In this document: piece by piece, positions 60,468-64,000 of the stretch | Layout: every line of letters starts with the position of its first letter | Numbering within the stretch: the first letter of the stretch is position 1 | Source of the DNA: Burkholderia sp. S171 | GTDB taxonomy: Bacteria > Pseudomonadota > Gammaproteobacteria > Burkholderiales > Burkholderiaceae | Length of the DNA stretch: 64,000 bases | NCBI RefSeq assembly: GCF_009766085.1 | Contig: NZ_LMUF01000047.1 | Span: forward strand, 217,331-281,330 | Reading direction: 5' to 3' | Made by a program: the position numbers and the translations under genes | The notes under the pieces: model-generated | The model's input: only the letters and a program-made list of their open reading frames with translations | Told to the model about the DNA's origin: nothing | The model's database searches: none

Positions 60468-62396
60468 TTATTTCATGTCGCGCGCCACGCGCATGCCATT
60501 CTGCGATTGCCGTACGCTGGAGCTGTATTTGAACCGCGTGGACGACTGCATGTAGGCGCCGCCGTCGGGCCATGAGCCGCCGCGGATGACACGCATCGGG
60601 CAACCCGCCTCGTCCCACACGCGGCCATCCGCCGGCGCGCCCTTATACGAGCTGTGCCAGCAGTCGCCGACCCATTCCCACACGCTGCCGTTCATGTCGA
60701 AAAGTCCGAAGGGGTTGGGCAAGAACGAGCCCACGTTCACCGGACCATCCTTACGCCACGGATCGCCGCAGTCCTTGCAGTCGGCATAACCCTTGCGCAT
60801 CTCGTTACCCCACCAGTAGGTCGTGGTGGTGCCACCTCGCGCGGCATATTCCCACTCGGCTTCAGTCGGCAGCCGATACGTCTTGCCGGTCGTTTTGCTG
60901 AGCCATTTAACGTAGACCTGTGCGTCGTCCCAGCTTAGGTTGTGCACGGGCGTGGACTTCGCGGGATTGCCTTCGATATCGATGCGCGGGCACCCGGTTG
61001 CATCCGCACACGCGTTCCACTGCTCGACGGTCACTTCGTATTTGCCGATGGCGAACGGCTGGCCAACGCTGACCCGGTGCACCGGACGTTCGGCGGGATC
61101 GTCGGAATTGCTGCCCATCTCGAACGTACCGCCCGGTAGCGCGACCAGCGCCGGACAGGCGGCGCAGTCCTTGATCTCGCCTGCGGTGGAGACGGCCGTC
61201 TTGACGGCGGGCTTGGGAGCAGGCGTGGGCGGTGGGGCGGAAGTGGCCACCCATTTCTCCGCAGGGGCCGGTGCAGAAGGAGCCGGTGGAACGGATGCAG
61301 GTGGCGTCGCCGCGTGCGCATGATCGGCTTGCACCTGCGCTTGCGATTGAGCCTTCGGAGCGGCGGCAGAAGCGCGTAGCCGGTCGATACGTGCATGAGC
61401 GAGCGTGGCAAAGCGCCCGTTAGGATAGGCCTTCAAATACGCCTCGTAGTCGCTTGGATAGGTACTGTCCTTGATCGACTCCCAGAAGGTGAGTTCGTAT
61501 TGTTCGTTGCTATCCTTGGGAAGAATCCCCCGGCTTTGAAACGCGATGACCGCTTCGCTGGCCATTGTGCGTCGGCCGATGTTGCTATTGATGTCGCTCG
61601 TTTGCGGTGCAAACTGGAACTTGTCTTCCGCCGCGGCCGGTCCTTCCGCTATCCACGGTACCTGCTTTCCTCCTGTTGCGAGGCTCACGGATCGCGCGAC
61701 ATCGTGCAGCACGTCTTCAACACTTCGCCCCGGCTGGCTGATCGCGCGCAACAACGCCGCGGTGTACGTGCCATGCCGCGTGCCGTCGGCCGCGTATGTA
61801 CCAGGAGTGGTCGCGTACGCGACGATCGTCCGCGAGGGCGGCGGCACGACGCGGACGTTGGCCGGGTCGTATGGATTGTTCAGACAGGTATCGAGCACGA
61901 CCAGATTGAGTTGATCGCTGCGCGGCGCCGACATGCCTGCAAGAATGCTGTTCAAGTCGATGCCCTTAGCGAGCGGATCCTCGGGCGATCCCTGCGCGTC
62001 GACCGGCAGCAGCAGCGTTGACTTGCCGACCTGGATCGCATGCCCGGCGAAATAGACCAACCCGACGCCGCCAGCAGCCAGGCGCTTGTTGAATTCTTGA
62101 ACTGCTCCGTTCATGCGCGCCCGATCCAGGTTCGAGTACGTCATGACCTCGAAGCCGAGCCGGCTCAGCATCTCGCTGGTTGCCGTTGCGTCGCGCGTGG
62201 CATTGGCGAGCGGATGATCCTCATAGCTCGCATTGCCGATGACCAGTGCAAGGCGGCGCGAGTGCGTATCACCATTCGGCTCGGCAGCCGCGCAGCCGAA
62301 TGCGACCGCTCCCAGCAGGACCGCGAACCACAGTTTTCTCCACATGAGCCTTCGTATGAGTTTTCGTATGAGTCTTCGTATGAGTCTTCGCCACAT
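60468..62396 (-). CDS. Secreted caspase-like peptidase (C14) fused to formylglycine-generating-enzyme-type (SUMF1) domain
   Basis: A 642-residue protein. The N terminus holds an Arg/Leu/Ile repeat (residues 3-18) before a signal or anchor sequence (WFAVLLGAVAFGCAAAEPNG) whose Cys35 fits a lipobox weakly. The caspase domain starts LALVIGNASYEDH, with His119 in YFAGHAIQVGK and Cys171 in VVLDTCLNNP, so both catalytic residues are present. An Ala/Pro-rich linker (about residues 345-400) leads to the SUMF1-type domain: LPGGTFEMGSNSDDPAERPV, YEVTVEQWNACADATGCPR, LPTEAEWEYAARGG, NVGSFLPNPFGLFDMNGSVW and WVGDCW, GCPMRVIRGGSW. The ATG at 62396 is preferred over one at 62345 by its GGGGTG ribosome-binding site. 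Confidence 0.88.
   Translation of the reverse strand: MWRRLIRRLIRKLIRRLMWRKLWFAVLLGAVAFGCAAAEPNGDTHSRRLALVIGNASYEDHPLANATRDATATSEMLSRLGFEVMTYSNLDRARMNGAVQEFNKRLAAGGVGLVYFAGHAIQVGKSTLLLPVDAQGSPEDPLAKGIDLNSILAGMSAPRSDQLNLVVLDTCLNNPYDPANVRVVPPPSRTIVAYATTPGTYAADGTRHGTYTAALLRAISQPGRSVEDVLHDVARSVSLATGGKQVPWIAEGPAAAEDKFQFAPQTSDINSNIGRRTMASEAVIAFQSRGILPKDSNEQYELTFWESIKDSTYPSDYEAYLKAYPNGRFATLAHARIDRLRASAAAPKAQSQAQVQADHAHAATPPASVPPAPSAPAPAEKWVATSAPPPTPAPKPAVKTAVSTAGEIKDCAACPALVALPGGTFEMGSNSDDPAERPVHRVSVGQPFAIGKYEVTVEQWNACADATGCPRIDIEGNPAKSTPVHNLSWDDAQVYVKWLSKTTGKTYRLPTEAEWEYAARGGTTTTYWWGNEMRKGYADCKDCGDPWRKDGPVNVGSFLPNPFGLFDMNGSVWEWVGDCWHSSYKGAPADGRVWDEAGCPMRVIRGGSWPDGGAYMQSSTRFKYSSSVRQSQNGMRVARDMK
62344..62391. 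repeat. Four tandem 12-bp units in the caspase-gene 5' end
   Basis: The plus strand reads ATGAGCCTTCGT, ATGAGTTTTCGT, ATGAGTCTTCGT, ATGAGTCTTCGC. On the coding strand each unit gives Arg-(Arg/Lys)-Leu-(Ile/Met), i.e. four basic/hydrophobic quartets at the front of the signal sequence. The unit is a multiple of three, so copy-number change alters length but not frame. Confidence 0.9.
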
Positions 62397-62764
62397 GATC
62401 ACACCCCGTGCCGGTATTCGACGGCACCTTCAAGGAGCCGCGCCAGAACTGCATGATCCGCGGGAACGCGACAAGCATTCACGCGGAATCCGATCGTCCG
62501 ATGGGCGAGCATCACGACCAACCATAGCACGCAACTACTTCATATCAACGTGGTCAGGACGGCGTAACGACCCAACGTGTCGTGAATAGCCCGGGGATTG
62601 GCCTTTTATGACGAACCCGTCTTTCGATACAAGACGGATACCTAATTATTCAGACAATACGGAATGAATAGTTGTTCGAACCACGCCGGGACAACGGTCG
62701 AATAGCGCAGCTTCAAAGCATGTCTTTTTAACGGATTCCGTCCTAAGCTAACAAGGAGAAAACC
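62397..62764. other. Divergent promoter region between caspase and DUF4399 genes
   Basis: These 368 bp hold no recognised gene. An AT-rich patch near 62636-62668 is a plausible promoter area for the DUF4399 genes. The AAGGAG ribosome-binding site at 62753-62758 serves the GTG at 62765. Confidence 0.4.
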
Positions 62765-63223
62765 GTGCATAAGGTTGGGGAGAATACGAAAATGCTAAGA
62801 AGAACCGTCCTCGGCGTGTTCGCTTTCATGACAGTGCTCATGCCGTCGCGTTCGTTCCCGGCGTCGCGCACCCCGTCTCCCCCCGGCGCGGAGGCATTCA
62901 TCATCTGGCCGCCCGACGGTGCGGTGATCACAGGCGGAAAACTCTGGGTGCGCATGGGCCTGCGCAACATGGGTGTGTGTCCGAAGGGCGTCAATATGCC
63001 CAATGTAGGACACCATCACCTGCTCATTGATACGGAGTTGCCTCCATTCGATGAAGCAATCCCCTCGGACCGCCAGCATTTGCATTTCGGCGCAGGTGAA
63101 ACCGATGCGCGAGTCGAGTTGCCCCCCGGAAAACACACGCTGCAGTTGCTCATGGGGGACTACAACCACGTGCCGCACGATCCCCCGATCTATTCGAAGA
63201 AGATCACGATCACCGTGCGATGA
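62765..63223 (+). CDS. Secreted DUF4399 protein, copy 1
   Basis: A 152-residue protein. It starts at GTG (AAGGAG ribosome-binding site 6 bp upstream), though an ATG at 62792 (MLRRTVLGVFAFMTVLMPSR) would also give a good signal peptide. The DUF4399 domain follows: FIIWPPDGAVITGGKLWVRM, GHHHLLIDTELPPF, IPSDRQHLHFGAGETDARVE, LPPGKHTLQLLMGDYNHVPH and a C-terminal SKKITITVR. The several His could bind metal or a sugar; function is unknown. Followed 57 bp later by a related copy in the same direction. Confidence 0.82.
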   Translation: MHKVGENTKMLRRTVLGVFAFMTVLMPSRSFPASRTPSPPGAEAFIIWPPDGAVITGGKLWVRMGLRNMGVCPKGVNMPNVGHHHLLIDTELPPFDEAIPSDRQHLHFGAGETDARVELPPGKHTLQLLMGDYNHVPHDPPIYSKKITITVR

Positions 63224-63280
63224 CGTATGTGTCGCAGTGGATATTCAGGCGGGCTGCAGACCAAGGGGAGGGCGTGGGCC

Positions 63281-63721
63281 ATGAAGAAATTTTGCGCTAC
63301 GGCGGCGATCGCGGTCTCGCTGTTATCCGTGTCCTTATCCGGTTCCGCGCTGGCTGGCCCCACGCCTGCGCCGGCTAATGCATACGCGTATATCGGCTAT
63401 CCGAACAATGGCCAGACGCTCCCTGCCGGCAAGCCATTTCGCGTGTGGTTCGGGTTGCGTTACATGGGCGTCGCCCCACGAGGCGTGAAGTATCCGAATA
63501 CGGGCCACCATCATCTGTTGATTGACACTGATCTCCCTTCGTCCTTCGACGAGGAGATTCCCTCCGACCGCCAGCACCTGCATTTCGGCGCGGGCGAAAC
63601 GGAGACCACACTCGACTTGCCCCCCGGCAAGCACACGCTGCAATTGCTGATGGGCGACTACATGCACGTCCCGCACAACCCTCCGGTCTATTCGAAGAAG
63701 ATCACGATCTACGTTAAATGA
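63281..63721 (+). CDS. Secreted DUF4399 protein, copy 2
   Basis: A 146-residue paralogue of the preceding gene, with a classic signal peptide (KKFCATAAIAVSLLSVSLSG, SALAG) and the same blocks: AYIGYPNNGQTLPAGKPFRV, GHHHLLIDTDLPSSFDEEIP, SDRQHLHFGAGETETTLDLP and LLMGDYMHVPHNPPVYSKKI. A strong AAGGGGAGG ribosome-binding site precedes the ATG at 63281; upstream codons are spurious. The two copies probably arose by tandem duplication and are exported together. Confidence 0.86.
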   Translation: MKKFCATAAIAVSLLSVSLSGSALAGPTPAPANAYAYIGYPNNGQTLPAGKPFRVWFGLRYMGVAPRGVKYPNTGHHHLLIDTDLPSSFDEEIPSDRQHLHFGAGETETTLDLPPGKHTLQLLMGDYMHVPHNPPVYSKKITIYVK

Positions 63722-63920
63722 TCGGGCCGGTTTCATGCGCAGCGTGTGTCTTGCGCAAACCAACAGTTCATCGAATAAGCGTTGGTTTTCGCCCACCATG
63801 CGGGTCTTGTGCGACTGGCGGAAGAACACCTTCCGCCGACATGCATCAATCGCGAAAACCCTTTCCCAATAACGCTCCGAACGCCTTGAGCCGTTTCATC
63901 GGGCACGCCTGGCATGGGCT

Positions 63921-64000
63921 ATGCATTAGTGTCCAGCGAGCAGACATGATGCTCACCAACCTCTAAAGCCACCTGGCTTAACCCTTAGGAGAACTGCCAT
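63921..64000. repeat. 80-bp inverted repeat, right copy (promoter/leader of predicted peptide 4)
   Basis: Exact reverse complement of 58058-58137, including the AGGAG ribosome-binding site. It ends at the window edge with the AT of a start codon (63999-64000). The true length may exceed the window. Confidence 0.95.
63999..64000 (+). CDS. Predicted start of a fourth Gly-Gly leader peptide gene (cut off by the window)
   Basis: Only the first two bases (AT) of a probable start codon lie in the window. They stand in the same position relative to the AGGAG site as the start of peptide 1. The gene itself is inferred from the repeat; no coding sequence has been seen. Confidence 0.4.

Noticed and set aside
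1..64000. tRNA, rRNA, CRISPR arrays and complete insertion sequences
   Set aside because: No cloverleaf-ending tRNA pattern, rRNA block, regular direct-repeat array or transposase motif was recognised by eye. A dedicated tRNA/IS search could still find short or degenerate cases.

Overview
The window is high-GC DNA from a beta-proteobacterium, most likely a Burkholderiaceae member of the Paraburkholderia/Caballeronia/Burkholderia type. This rests on the gene repertoire and style: many LysR regulators paired divergently with small catabolic or efflux genes, an SBP56 protein, a GH6 hydrolase, MHS-type MFS, RhlE and PACE proteins. It looks like an accessory or secondary-replicon region. No rRNA, tRNA, CRISPR array, complete insertion sequence or replication origin was recognised.

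Layout. (a) 0-8.9 kb: a partial LysR gene diverges from a long, tightly packed operon: a polyamine/opine-type ABC importer (binding protein, ATPase, two permeases), a three-part dye-linked amino-acid/opine oxidase (DAO-type subunit, small [2Fe-2S] protein, large FAD/NAD subunit with a C-terminal [2Fe-2S] motif), a second DAO-type oxidase and a RidA imine deaminase. Together they should import an amine or N-substituted amino acid, oxidise it and clear the reactive imine. (b) 8.9-24 kb: LysR/hydrolase pairs, YceH, an OmpR/EnvZ-type two-component pair, a secreted GH6 glycosidase, a PACE efflux protein, DUF72, an MHS-family MFS, a PHB-depolymerase-like hydrolase, a DUF1479 dioxygenase-like protein and an AraC regulator. 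(c) 24-32 kb: an ArsR-SRPBCC-DUF1801 operon with a clear ArsR operator, then intact genes (epoxide hydrolase, GST, sirtuin, GNAT, ketopantoate-reductase-like, alpha/beta hydrolase) among decayed fragments (RidA, EamA, FecCD). (d) 32-38.8 kb: a small secreted Ser/Gly/Asn-rich protein and a MarR gene with overlapping palindromic operators. A related site precedes a cluster of two muconolactone-isomerase-like paralogues, an NmrA-type reductase and a SnoaL-like protein. A LysR/MFS pair follows. (e) 39-49.5 kb: a Tat-exported serine hydrolase, a PadR plus DUF1700-GIN operon, an exported haloacid-dehalogenase-like protein, an ABM monooxygenase, RhlE, a second copy of the small secreted protein and a LysR/SDR pair. 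(f) 49.7-56.8 kb: a MipA/OmpV porin-like protein with a two-component pair, SpeG, a LysR gene, and an SBP56 (methanethiol-oxidase-family) gene with a membrane partner.

(g) 57-64 kb is the most unusual part. Three small genes encode peptides with a shared N-terminal leader ending in Gly-Gly and unrelated cores. Beside them lie a membrane-anchored Ser/Thr kinase with a C-terminal DUF4384-like domain, a convergent secreted caspase/formylglycine-enzyme fusion, and two tandem secreted DUF4399 proteins. The 80 bp in front of the first peptide gene is repeated perfectly, in inverted orientation, at the very end of the window and ends in the first two bases of a start codon. A fourth peptide gene therefore probably begins there, and the kinase/caspase/DUF4399 block is flanked by outward-facing copies of the same promoter/leader segment. 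I propose this as a candidate undescribed peptide maturation or signalling system. Its function is inference.
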